This document shows, piece by piece, positions 24,124-31,905 of a stretch of DNA of 43,198 nucleotides. Made by a program: the position numbers and the translations under genes. The notes beneath the pieces were generated by a model that did not search any database, was not told where the DNA came from, and saw nothing but the letters and a program-made list of their open reading frames with translations. Every line of letters starts with the position of its first letter. Position 1 is the first letter of the stretch. This stretch comes from JAOUEA01 sp040882605 (GTDB lineage Bacteria > Actinomycetota > UBA4738 > HRBIN12), in contig JBBEAY010000012.1 in assembly GCA_040882605.1 (NCBI GenBank), positions 1 through 43,198 on the forward strand, written 5' to 3'.

Positions 24124-25067
24124 GGCGCCGCGCGGCGTTCCTCGTGATCGCGCTCGCGGCCTGGGTGCTCGGATCGGCCCTGGGTTCGCTTGGCGGTGCG
24201 GAGACCGCTCGAGCTCAGTCGGCCGGCGTCGTCGTGGGAAAGGCGCATGCGGGATACACGCCGTCGCTCACGGGCTCGAAGCCCGTGGTGATCCTCGCGA
24301 TCGGGTCGGGGGCGCGCCCGGGCGAGAACGTGATGCGCTCGCTCGGCGACTCGTTGCACCTGATCTTCCTCAACCCGGCGAGCAAGCGGGCGGTGCTCGT
24401 GGGTGTACCGCGCGACTCCTACCTGCCGATCCCCGGGCGGGGCACCGGCAAGATCAACTCTTCGATGGTCTACGGCGGGCCGGAGCTCATGGTGCAGACG
24501 ATGGAGCAGAACTTCGGGGTGACGATCGACTACTGGGCGCTCACCACCTTCTGGGGGTTCACCGACATGATCAACGCGGTCGGTGGCCTCACGGTCGATG
24601 TGCCGTTCCCGATGGTCGACTCGTTCTCACGCACCGACTTCTCGCCGGGGGTGCAGAAGCTCACCGGCCCCGAGGCGCTTGCGTTCTCGCGCGACCGCCA
24701 CAGCCTCGAGGAAGGCGACTTCGCCCGCCAGGAGAACGGCGGAAGACTGTTCCTCGCTGCGCTGGCGCAGTTCAGGAAGCAATTCAAGGCCGATCAGGCG
24801 CGGCTGTTCACGTGGCTCGGCGCCGGCATGCGCAACATCGAGACCGAGATGCCGCTGTCCGAAGTTATGTCCCTCGCATTCACGGCTTCGAAGGTACCGA
24901 CGACGAGGGTGCAGAACGTCGTGCTGCTCGGAGGCACCGACACGATCGGAGGCATCTCGGTCGTGACGCTCGACATGGCTCGCGCTCGCACGATCATGGC
25001 CGACGCGAAGAAGGACGCCCTGCTGCTGAAGAAGAATGTGCCGCCGAGCCCCACGGCGAGCGAATGA
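24120..25067 (+). CDS. LytR-CpsA-Psr (LCP) family protein
   Basis: The product has 315 residues. A single N-terminal hydrophobic anchor or signal (residues 5-25) is followed by the LCP domain: the SLGDSLHLIFLNPASKRAVL strand, VGVPRDSYLPIPGRGTGKIN (with the conserved R-D-S-Y/L and the lysine before IN), TIDYWALTTFWGFTDMINAVGG and LTGPEALAFSRDRHSL followed by DFARQENG. LCP proteins transfer polyprenyl-linked glycopolymers to peptidoglycan or other envelope acceptors. Some members of actinobacteria also cut pyrophosphate lipids. It is translationally coupled to the preceding anchored protein; the next gene starts 31 bp downstream. Confidence 0.88.
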   Translation: MRRRAAFLVIALAAWVLGSALGSLGGAETARAQSAGVVVGKAHAGYTPSLTGSKPVVILAIGSGARPGENVMRSLGDSLHLIFLNPASKRAVLVGVPRDSYLPIPGRGTGKINSSMVYGGPELMVQTMEQNFGVTIDYWALTTFWGFTDMINAVGGLTVDVPFPMVDSFSRTDFSPGVQKLTGPEALAFSRDRHSLEEGDFARQENGGRLFLAALAQFRKQFKADQARLFTWLGAGMRNIETEMPLSEVMSLAFTASKVPTTRVQNVVLLGGTDTIGGISVVTLDMARARTIMADAKKDALLLKKNVPPSPTASE

Positions 25068-25084
25068 CTCGAGGCATGCGCGGG

Positions 25085-25090
25085 TAGGCT
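25085..25090 (+). promoter_or_regulatory. -10 box of the cation/Ca2+ exchanger gene (leaderless type)
   Basis: TAGGCT, 8 bases before the ATG at 25099, no ribosome site. Confidence 0.45.
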
Positions 25091-25098
25091 CGGCTCGC

Positions 25099-26427
25099 AT
25101 GACGACGCTCCGCGACGATCTCACCGACGTGCACCCGTTCCGCGCCAAGATGCAGATCGGTATGGCGCTGGCCCTCACGGTGCCGGCGTTCGTGGTGCGG
25201 TTCACGCACCCCGACATCTCGCATCCGCTCGAGGCGCTGCTGTTCGGCCTCGCTATCGTCGGCGCCGCGTTCATGCTCTCGTGGGCCGCCGAGGTGGCCC
25301 AGCTCGACATCTCGGCGGGGCTCGCGATCGCCCTCCTGGCGCTGATCGCGGTGCTGCCTGAGTACGCGGTCGACTTCGTCTTCGCCAGGAAGGGTGGCCA
25401 ATCGTTCGCACAGTTCGGTGCGAGCTGTCCCTCGATCCCCCCCGGCAATGAGTCCCCCTGCAACCTGGCCTTGGCGAACATGACGGGCGCGAACCGATTG
25501 CTGATCGGGGTCGGCTGGACGATGGTGATCTTCATCGCCTACTTCCGACTGAAGAAGCGAGGCGAGCTCGTGATGGAAACGAACGGACGTTGGGAAGGCG
25601 TGCGCCTCGACCGGGAGCACTCGATCGAGATCGGATACCTGGCCGTGGCGACGATCTACTCGCTCACGCTGCCCTTGAAGGGTTCCATCACTCTGATCGA
25701 CGCCGCGATCCTGGTCGGGATCTTCGCGGCGTACTCGTTCCGCGTCGCGCGCGCCCCCGCCGAGGAACCACACCTCGTCGGGCCGGCGAGGTACCTCGGC
25801 ACGTTCGCCAAGGTCCCCCGACGTTCGATGGTGGCCGGTATCACGGTCTTCGCCGCCGGGGTGATCCTGTTCTTCGCCGAGCGATTCGCCGAAGCCCTGG
25901 TGGCCTCGGGCGAAGCGCTCGACGTCAGCGAGTTCCTGTTGGTGCAGTGGGTGGCGCCGCTCGCATCGGAATCGCCCGAGCTGCTGGTGGCCGGCCTCTA
26001 CGCGTGGCGACTCAACACGAACGCGGGCCTCGGCACGCTCGTCTCCTCGAAGGTGAACCAGTGGACGCTGCTGGTGGGCACCCTGCCGATCGTCTTCGCG
26101 ATCGCGGCGGGAGGCTTCAACGGACTGCCGCTCGACTCCGTGCAGCGCGAGGAGCTGTTCCTCACGGCCGCGCAGTCGGTCTTCGCGGTGGCGGTGATCT
26201 CGAGCCTCACGATGTCGCTGCGCGAGGCGGTCTTCGTCTTCTCCCTGTTCTGGGCGCAGTTCATCCTCGGCGGCATCGTTCCTGCACGCCTGCACGGCGT
26301 CGAGCGCATCGGCGTCGGCGTCGTCTACCTGGTTCTCGCCGTGTGGGTGCTCGCGACGGGCAAGCTCAACTTCCGGAAGTTGGCGCACGACGCGTTCCGA
26401 GCGCCCTACGACGAGCTCTCCGAGTAG
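25099..26427 (+). CDS. sodium/calcium exchanger (CaCA superfamily) membrane protein
   Basis: The product has 442 residues and 10-12 hydrophobic segments. Two inverted alpha-repeats are visible: ALLALIAVLPEYAVDFVFA ... LANMTGANRLLIGVGW in the first half, and VQWVAPLASESPELLVAGLY ... LGTLVSSKVNQWTLLVG in the second. The paired acidic residues in LPEYAVD and SESPELL match the ion-binding positions of the family. The exported ion may be Ca2+ or another cation, driven by Na+ or H+. The ATG at 25099 is favoured by a TAGGCT box 8 bases upstream and by homology; the frame is open to 25036. It adds to the cluster of cation transport genes. Confidence 0.87.
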   Translation: MTTLRDDLTDVHPFRAKMQIGMALALTVPAFVVRFTHPDISHPLEALLFGLAIVGAAFMLSWAAEVAQLDISAGLAIALLALIAVLPEYAVDFVFARKGGQSFAQFGASCPSIPPGNESPCNLALANMTGANRLLIGVGWTMVIFIAYFRLKKRGELVMETNGRWEGVRLDREHSIEIGYLAVATIYSLTLPLKGSITLIDAAILVGIFAAYSFRVARAPAEEPHLVGPARYLGTFAKVPRRSMVAGITVFAAGVILFFAERFAEALVASGEALDVSEFLLVQWVAPLASESPELLVAGLYAWRLNTNAGLGTLVSSKVNQWTLLVGTLPIVFAIAAGGFNGLPLDSVQREELFLTAAQSVFAVAVISSLTMSLREAVFVFSLFWAQFILGGIVPARLHGVERIGVGVVYLVLAVWVLATGKLNFRKLAHDAFRAPYDELSE

Positions 26428-26482
26428 CGCACGACCCGGTCTTCTCTGGCGCGGCTCGACCGGTCCGTCGCCGTAGCGCCGG

Positions 26483-26488
26483 TAGCCT
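26483..26488 (+). promoter_or_regulatory. -10 box of the helicase gene (leaderless type)
   Basis: TAGCCT, 8 bases before the GTG at 26497. A GAGG lies between, too close to the start to be a good ribosome site. Confidence 0.4.
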
Positions 26489-26496
26489 GAGGCCTC

Positions 26497-28779
26497 GTGG
26501 ATCCCCGCGCGTTCCTTCGTCAGCTCGAGACCGACCCCGACACGGCGGACTCGCTCGTACATGTCCGAACGCTCGAGGCACGCACGCCGGTGATCGAGCC
26601 GTTCCCCGACGACCTGCCCGACCTGCTGGTCGCTCGCCTCGGGCTCACGGGTGTACGCGGCCTGTATCCCCACCAGTCCGACGGACTCGTGGCGCTGCGG
26701 TCGGGGCGCGATGTAGTGCTCGCCACCGGTACGGCGAGCGGCAAGACCCTGGTGTACAACATGGCGTTCGCCGAGGCCGCGATCACCACGCCGAAGGCGA
26801 CCGCGCTGTATCTGTTCCCCACGAAAGCCCTCGCGCGCGACCAGCTCAGATCGATGCGGGCGTTGAAGCTTCCGCAGGTGAAAGCGGCCGTTTACGACGG
26901 TGACACGCCACAAGCGGAACGCCCACTGATCCGCAAGAACGCGAACCTCGTCATGACGAACCCCGACATGCTGCACCTGTCGCTGCTCGCCGATCACGCA
27001 CGGTGGGCCGACTTCTTCCTGCGGCTGTCGCTCGTGGTCATCGACGAGGCGCATGTGTGCCGAGGGGTCTTCGGCTCGCACGTGGCGATGGTGCTCCGAA
27101 GGCTGCGCCGGCTCGTGGCGCACTACGGCGGCTCGCCGAGGTGGTGCCTCGCGAGCGCGACGGTCGGCAACCCCGGCGAGCTCGCGACGAGGCTCACCGG
27201 CCTCGACGACGTCGTCGAGATCACCGACGACGCCTCACCGAGAGGCGAGAAGCTGTTCGCGCTGTGGAACCCGCCGCTCGTCGACGAGGAGACCGGCGCC
27301 CGGCGGAGCGCATTGGCCGAGTCAGCGTGGCTCATGGGAAAGCTCGCGAGCCAGGGAACGCGCACGATCGGGTTCACGCGTTCTCGTCGCGCCGCGGAGC
27401 TGCTCGCCGAGTGGGCGCGCCGCGAAGTGGGCGACGCGCAGCTCCGAGGCAAGATCACCAGCTACCGCGCCGGCTACTTGGCCGAGGACCGGCGTCGCAT
27501 CGAACGGGCCCTGGCCGACGGAGACCTGATCGCGGTCGCATCGACGAGCGCGCTCGAGCTCGGCATCGACATCGGCTCGCTCGACGCCGCGGTGCTCACG
27601 GGTTACCCCGGCACCCGCGCGGCGATGTGGCAGCAGGCGGGGCGCGCGGGCCGCCGCGACACCGACGCGCTCGCGGTGCTCGTTGCCCAGGACGATCCGC
27701 TCGATCAGTACCTCGTGCACCACCCGCAGGATCTGTTCGACAAGCCTCCCGAGGCCGCGGTGATCGACCCCGCGAACCCCTATGTGCGCGAGCCGCATCT
27801 GCGATGTGCCGCAAGGGAAGTACCGCTCCGCGACGACGAGCTCGCCTTCTTCGGCGACCCCGAGGAGGTCCATGCCTCGGTCGAAGCCATGACCGAGCGC
27901 GGCGAGCTGGTGCGTCGACGCGATGCTTGGCACGACCGTGGCAAGGACGCTCCCCACCGAGCCGTCGACGTGCGAGCCGGCGGCGGACATGTCTACTCGA
28001 TCGTGATCGATGGCACGGGCGAGCTGCTCGGCACGGCCGACGAGCACCGCGCTTACGCGACCCTGCACCCGGGGGCGGTGTACCTGCACCTCGGCGAGCA
28101 GTACCTCGTGCAACAGCTCGACCTCGTGGCGCGCGTCGCAACCGTGCAACCGGCCGACCCCGACTTCTACACGCAAGCCCGTGACGTGACCGATATCGCC
28201 GTGGGCGAGGTCTTCGAGCGGTCGCACATCGGCGAGGTCGAGCAGTCGTTCGGATCGGTGCGCGTGACGAACCAGGTCGTGAGCTACGTGCGGAAGTCGG
28301 TCTTCACGAACGAGACGCTCGACGAGATGCCGCTGCCCCTGCCGCCGGTCGAGCTCGAGACGCGCGCCGTCTGGTGGACGATCCCAGCCTCGGTGCTCGA
28401 TCGCGCGGGCGTCGTGCCGCGCGACGTTCCCGGCGCGATCCATGCAGCCGAGCACGCCGCGATCGGCCTGCTTCCACTCGTCGCCACATGCGATCGTTGG
28501 GACATCGGCGGCGTCTCGACGCCGATGCACCCCGACACCGGCCTCACGACCATCTTCATCTACGACGCGTATCCGGGTGGGGCGGGCATCACCGAGCGAG
28601 GTGCGGCCACCAGCGAGCGATGGTTACGAGCAACGCTCGAGGCGATCCGACAATGTCCCTGCGCACACGGATGCCCGAGCTGCGTGCAGAGCCCGAAGTG
28701 TGGCAACGGCAACGAGCCACTCGACAAACAGGGCGCGATCGCGCTGCTCGCGGCCTTCCTCGGACAACGCTGGGGCTAG
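26497..28779 (+). CDS. MrfA/Hrq1-like DEAD/DEAH-box DNA helicase with DUF1998 zinc region
   Basis: The product has 760 residues, close to B. subtilis MrfA (YprA, about 750). Helicase motifs in order: LYPHQSDGLVAL (Q-like), ATGTASGKTL (Walker A), PTKALARDQL (Ia), TNPDMLH (Ib), VVIDEAHV (Walker B), SATVGNP (III), the ASTSALELGIDIG block (V), and QQAGRAGRRD (VI). The C-terminal DUF1998 region ends with CPCAHGCPSCVQSPKCG, the four-cysteine metal site of the family. MrfA with the exonuclease MrfB repairs mitomycin C adducts, and Hrq1 acts on crosslinks. No MrfB-like nuclease is encoded nearby, so it may work alone or with a distant partner. Start GTG. It ends 18 bp from a convergent gene. Confidence 0.9.
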   Translation: MDPRAFLRQLETDPDTADSLVHVRTLEARTPVIEPFPDDLPDLLVARLGLTGVRGLYPHQSDGLVALRSGRDVVLATGTASGKTLVYNMAFAEAAITTPKATALYLFPTKALARDQLRSMRALKLPQVKAAVYDGDTPQAERPLIRKNANLVMTNPDMLHLSLLADHARWADFFLRLSLVVIDEAHVCRGVFGSHVAMVLRRLRRLVAHYGGSPRWCLASATVGNPGELATRLTGLDDVVEITDDASPRGEKLFALWNPPLVDEETGARRSALAESAWLMGKLASQGTRTIGFTRSRRAAELLAEWARREVGDAQLRGKITSYRAGYLAEDRRRIERALADGDLIAVASTSALELGIDIGSLDAAVLTGYPGTRAAMWQQAGRAGRRDTDALAVLVAQDDPLDQYLVHHPQDLFDKPPEAAVIDPANPYVREPHLRCAAREVPLRDDELAFFGDPEEVHASVEAMTERGELVRRRDAWHDRGKDAPHRAVDVRAGGGHVYSIVIDGTGELLGTADEHRAYATLHPGAVYLHLGEQYLVQQLDLVARVATVQPADPDFYTQARDVTDIAVGEVFERSHIGEVEQSFGSVRVTNQVVSYVRKSVFTNETLDEMPLPLPPVELETRAVWWTIPASVLDRAGVVPRDVPGAIHAAEHAAIGLLPLVATCDRWDIGGVSTPMHPDTGLTTIFIYDAYPGGAGITERGAATSERWLRATLEAIRQCPCAHGCPSCVQSPKCGNGNEPLDKQGAIALLAAFLGQRWG

Positions 28780-28797
28780 GCACGATGACTCGGGGGC

Positions 28798-30486
28798 CTA
28801 CGCCGCGTCCTTGCTTCCGTGATCGGGGATCTTGCCCTCGAGACACGGCAGATCGTCGATCATCTCGGACGGGTACACGGTGAGGAACGCCGGCTCGTCG
28901 GCCACCTCGGACGCCACGGGGTATTGCCCGTCCTGCACCTCGCCCTTCGTGACGGTGAGCATGTAGGCGGCGATCTCTTCGAGGGTCGTGCCGTTGCGTT
29001 CCATCTCGTCGAGGTCGATGAACACGTGCGTCGGTTGCGTGAACTCAACGATACGCGTGTCGTCGCCGTCGGTGTCGAACTCGGCCTGGATCACGTCGGC
29101 GACCGCGGTCGGTGAGATCACCGAGGCGCCGCTCACGTTCGGGTCGGGCGTGTGCCCATGATCGGCGGTGAGCGCCATGACCCACTCTCCCTCGCCGACG
29201 TGCTCGTTCAACAGGTCGATCAACACAGGAAGCTCCGCGTCCTGGGCCTCGATGCTGTCGCGCATCTCGACGCTGTTCATCGAGTAGAGGTGCCCGATCT
29301 CGTCGATCAGCTTGTAGTTGATGTACAGCAGGTCGGGCACCTCGTCGGCGCCGAAGCCTTCCCGCTCGACGACTTCCTCGATCAGGCGGGTCTGGAAGGG
29401 GATGCGCGCGGGCGTCTTCAGAGCCTCCTCGGCGAGAGCGCCGTCGAGGGTCAACTCGTGCCACCGTCCGTCGTCACGGCCGTCCTGGCGATCGGTCTCT
29501 TCGAAGTAGTCGGTGATCGGCGGCAGATCGTTCACGTAGGTGGGGAGCCGGTAGTACGGCGCCACGTTGCTCGTGAGGTTCCAGCTGATGCCCTCGGCGC
29601 CGAGCGTCGCCGCCCCCTCACGTTCGCGAAGCACCGCGATGTCGCGGTCGCCTCCGCCCCAGAGCGAACCGTGGCCCATCATGCCCACCTGGATCGCGAC
29701 GGTCGCGAGCGTGCCCACGATGGGGCGGTTGCCCTCGGCTCGGTCGTAGAGGTCGGCGAAGGTCGCGGCCGTGAGGTAGCGGGAGCCGGCTTCCCACGGG
29801 TCGGTGAGACGATCGCCGATGCGAAGCGTGTGTGCGACCAGACCGTGGTTGCGCGAGAAGGCCCCGGTGCCGATCGTCGCGTGGATCTGCGCGGTGCTCG
29901 GTGGCGACGATCCGACCTCGGCGTTCTCGTACCACGTACCCTGCTCGATCGTGCTCTGGAGCTCGGGCCAGGCGTTCGGCCACTCGTCGAGCACGGCTCG
30001 CCCGGCCCCGTCCCACACGAGCACGACCACGAGCTTAGGAGGCTCTGGCGTGCGCTCCCCATCGGGCACGAGCGCCTCGGTGAGCGGCGCTCCGTCGGGG
30101 GCATCGAACGGGAAGCCGACCAGCTCACCCTGGGTCGGCGCGATGTCGGCGAGGGTCACGATCCGATCCACCGCGCCCTGCGCCTCGATGTAGCCGGGGC
30201 CGTACAGCAGCAGCGGCACCTCGGCCACGTAGTCCCACGGCCCAGAGTGCGGAAGTCCACCATGGCCCACGAAGTCGGGCTCCTGCGGCAACAGCTCGAT
30301 ATCGCCACCACGGTCGGCGCGGTGCCCGCGCCAGGTGCGCACGAGCAGCTCTGTGGGCACGCCGCACGCGGAGCGCTCGAGCTGTTCGCGGAGCGCCTGT
30401 TCCTCAGTGATGGCGGGCGTGGGAGCGACGACCATGACGGCCACGACGAGCGCGGCGACCGAGAGCGCGATCGCGGGGCGCCTCAT
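28798..30486 (-). CDS. secreted alkaline-phosphatase-superfamily phosphodiesterase with permuted-looking order
   Basis: The product has 562 residues. It has an N-terminal signal or anchor (residues 5-26). Metal and catalytic elements of type I phosphodiesterases follow: VLVWDGAGR (Asp), SSPPSTAQIHATIGTGAFSR (Ser/Thr nucleophile region and NHG), LLYINYKLIDEIGHLY (Asp and His) and ALTADHGHTPD (Asp, His, His). Unusually, residues about 75-140 (EVPLLLYGPGYIEAQG, VTLADIAPTQGELVGFPFD) match the block that normally ends sulfatase-fold proteins, so that part sits in front of the catalytic core. It may hydrolyse nucleotides, lipids or glycopolymer phosphates. Its ATG overlaps the stop of the lipoprotein gene by 4 bp. 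The start was taken at 30486 for the signal peptide and this coupling. Confidence 0.82.
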   Translation of the reverse strand: MRRPAIALSVAALVVAVMVVAPTPAITEEQALREQLERSACGVPTELLVRTWRGHRADRGGDIELLPQEPDFVGHGGLPHSGPWDYVAEVPLLLYGPGYIEAQGAVDRIVTLADIAPTQGELVGFPFDAPDGAPLTEALVPDGERTPEPPKLVVVLVWDGAGRAVLDEWPNAWPELQSTIEQGTWYENAEVGSSPPSTAQIHATIGTGAFSRNHGLVAHTLRIGDRLTDPWEAGSRYLTAATFADLYDRAEGNRPIVGTLATVAIQVGMMGHGSLWGGGDRDIAVLREREGAATLGAEGISWNLTSNVAPYYRLPTYVNDLPPITDYFEETDRQDGRDDGRWHELTLDGALAEEALKTPARIPFQTRLIEEVVEREGFGADEVPDLLYINYKLIDEIGHLYSMNSVEMRDSIEAQDAELPVLIDLLNEHVGEGEWVMALTADHGHTPDPNVSGASVISPTAVADVIQAEFDTDGDDTRIVEFTQPTHVFIDLDEMERNGTTLEEIAAYMLTVTKGEVQDGQYPVASEVADEPAFLTVYPSEMIDDLPCLEGKIPDHGSKDAA

Positions 30487-30956
30487 GTCCCGTCGCCCGG
30501 TTGGGGTGGCACGAATGCGCCATAGTCCTCGCCGCCGAGCAACAACACGACGAGCCCGATGTGTTTGGCTTCGGGCGCCGGCGGGCGCTCGACCTGCCAT
30601 TCGGTCTCTCCCTCGGCGACGGATCCCCCGTCGATCACCTGCCAGTCGGTGCGCGCGCCGTCGCGCGCGTCGAGCACGAAGACGCCCGGCTCGGGCAGCT
30701 CGGCACCCGTGTCATTAGTGAGGGTGAGCACCGCGCCCTCTTCCTCGATCGTCAGTCGCGCCTCGATGCCGGCGGCATCGGTGAAGACGTAGGAATCGGT
30801 GCTCGTGATGGGCGGGGGCGACGTCTGCGGCGGCCCCTCGCTCGGCTCGGTCGGATCATCAACCCCCGTACACGCGACGAGCGCGACAGCGACGAGTGCC
30901 ACTGCGCTCACACGACGGAACGCATGGCGAACAACCTTGCAGGTCGGGAGGCCCAT
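30483..30956 (-). CDS. putative lipoprotein of unknown function
   Basis: The product has 157 residues. The basic N-terminus MGLPTCKVVRHAFRRVS, a hydrophobic run and the lipobox LVAC (Cys29) show export and lipid attachment. A Pro/Ser/Thr linker follows (SEGPPQTSPPP), then a beta-rich domain (DSYVFTDAAGIEARLTIEEE ... LTLTNDTG) that looks like an Ig-like or intracellular proteinase-inhibitor (BsuPI) fold: ELPEPGVFVLDARDGARTDW. No named family is certain. The long open frame upstream of 30956 is a shadow of the LOG gene. It is translated with the phosphodiesterase that follows. TAGACT lies 10 bases upstream of the ATG. Confidence 0.75.
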   Translation of the reverse strand: MGLPTCKVVRHAFRRVSAVALVAVALVACTGVDDPTEPSEGPPQTSPPPITSTDSYVFTDAAGIEARLTIEEEGAVLTLTNDTGAELPEPGVFVLDARDGARTDWQVIDGGSVAEGETEWQVERPPAPEAKHIGLVVLLLGGEDYGAFVPPQPGDGT

Positions 30957-30966
30957 CGAGCGCGGG

Positions 30967-30985
30967 AGTCTAGCAGTGCGATACT
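30967..30985. promoter_or_regulatory. overlapping divergent promoters, lipoprotein and LOG genes
   Basis: Minus strand: TAGACT (30972-30967), 10 bases before the lipoprotein ATG. Plus strand: GATACT (30980-30985), 7 bases before the LOG-family ATG. Only 36 bp separate the two start codons, so transcription of the two genes must compete or be co-regulated. Confidence 0.45.
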
Positions 30986-30992
30986 CGGCGCT

Positions 30993-31469
30993 ATGGCGAG
31001 TCACGACTCCACCTACGTGGCCGTGATCGGGGCGAGCGATGCCACCGAGTGGGAGCTCGCGATGGCCGAGGATGTCGGACGTCGCCTCGCACGAACCGGC
31101 GCTGTGCTCGTGTGCGGAGGGCTCGGCGGCGTCATGAACGCCGCGGCAGCCGGAGCGGCCGCCGAAGGAGGTACGTCGGTCGGCATCCTTCCGGGAGACG
31201 ATCGCACCGGCGCGAGCCCCCACCTCACGGTCGCGGTCACCACCGGCTTCGGCGAGGGCCGCAACGTGCTGGTCGCCCGAAGCGCCGACGCCGTGATCGC
31301 GGTCGGCGGCGAGTTCGGCACCCTGAGCGAGATGGCGCTCGCGCTGAAGATGGGCAAGCGCGTCGTCGGGCTCGGCACGTGGGATCTGCGGCGCGACGAC
31401 ACCGAGACCGACCCGCTCATCAGGGCAGAAACCGCAGAGGAAGCCGTCAGGCTCGCACTCGGACACTGA
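30993..31469 (+). CDS. LOG / TIGR00725 family protein (Rossmann fold, nucleotide-binding)
   Basis: The product has 158 residues: YVAVIGASDATEWELAMAE, VLVCGGLGGVMNAAAAGA, SVGILPG, then NVLVARSADAVIAVGGEFGTLSEMALALKMGKRV. The last block is the family version of PGGxGTxxE. Relatives hydrolyse cytokinin-type nucleotides or carry molybdenum cofactor; the short TIGR00725 group is uncharacterised. The ATG at 30993 is supported by GATACT 7 bases upstream and by homology; the frame is open far upstream only because it runs antisense to the lipoprotein gene. It is a single-gene unit followed by the repeat-like and gap region. Confidence 0.85.
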   Translation: MASHDSTYVAVIGASDATEWELAMAEDVGRRLARTGAVLVCGGLGGVMNAAAAGAAAEGGTSVGILPGDDRTGASPHLTVAVTTGFGEGRNVLVARSADAVIAVGGEFGTLSEMALALKMGKRVVGLGTWDLRRDDTETDPLIRAETAEEAVRLALGH

Positions 31470-31514
31470 GGCTCGTTACCGGCCCATCCCCATTGCGTCC
31501 TAGTGGTTCTGCGG

Positions 31515-31625
31515 TATCGCGCTCGGGGGCTTCGCCCCGCTAGCCTGCGCCTCGAAGCTGTAGTGGCCAGCTTCGCGATCACCCACCCCGGCGCGGCCGC
31601 CTACACGCGCGTCGTGGGTTAGAGC
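31515..31625 (+). repeat. possible third, partial copy of the 13.4-13.9 kb element family
   Basis: TCGCGATCACCCACCCCG at 31573-31590 and the CGCCTCG before it recall TCGCGACCCCCACCCCG at 13553-13569, just outside copy A, with similar spacing to the CCTCG. The stretch also holds a GGGGC-TTC-GCCCC hairpin (31525-31538). It lies directly before an assembly gap, as repeats often do. The similarity is short and GC-rich, so this is tentative. I see no gene in 31470-31905. Confidence 0.3.
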
Positions 31626-31737
31626 GCAAGCCGGCCGCGGAGCTCGACGGCAAGCGGGATCTACCCCCCCGCCGAGGCCGGGCGGAGGAGGGCTTTCGCT
31701 CACCACCGCGCGGCACGTCGTCGGGCTCCAACCGTCC

Positions 31738-31807
31738 CGGGGGGGGGGGGGGGGGGGGGGGCCCCCCCCCCCCGGGGCCCCCCCCCCCCCCGGCCCCNNN
31801 NNNNNNN
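31738..31807. other. assembly gap (10 N) with G and C homopolymers
   Basis: Runs of more than 20 G and more than 10 C lead into ten N at 31798-31807. This looks like low-quality sequence at a contig join, so the distance and linkage between the genes on either side are uncertain. Confidence 0.95.
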
Positions 31808-31823
31808 GGCGGGCCCAAACCGC

Positions 31824-31862
31824 CCCGGTCGGGGGCCGCGGGGGGCACCCCCCACGACCGGG
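31824..31862. repeat. long GC inverted repeat after the gap
   Basis: CCCGGTCG (31824-31831) pairs with CGACCGGG (31855-31862), and inside it GGGGGG pairs with CCCCCC over CA (31840-31853). It could be a terminator for the flippase gene on the minus strand, although it has no T tract, or an artefact of the poor sequence beside the gap. Confidence 0.35.
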
Positions 31863-31905
31863 AACCCACCCCGCCGTCCGAACCGCCCTCAGCGTCGGCG
31901 TCGGC

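Noticed and set aside
24994..27123. 709-codon minus-strand frame opposite the exchanger and helicase genes
   Set aside because: It spans two well-supported plus-strand genes and reads as Arg/Glu/His-rich antisense noise.
31738..31797. G-quadruplex or i-motif regulatory tract
   Set aside because: The homopolymers run straight into an N gap and look like assembly artefacts, so no biology should be read from them.
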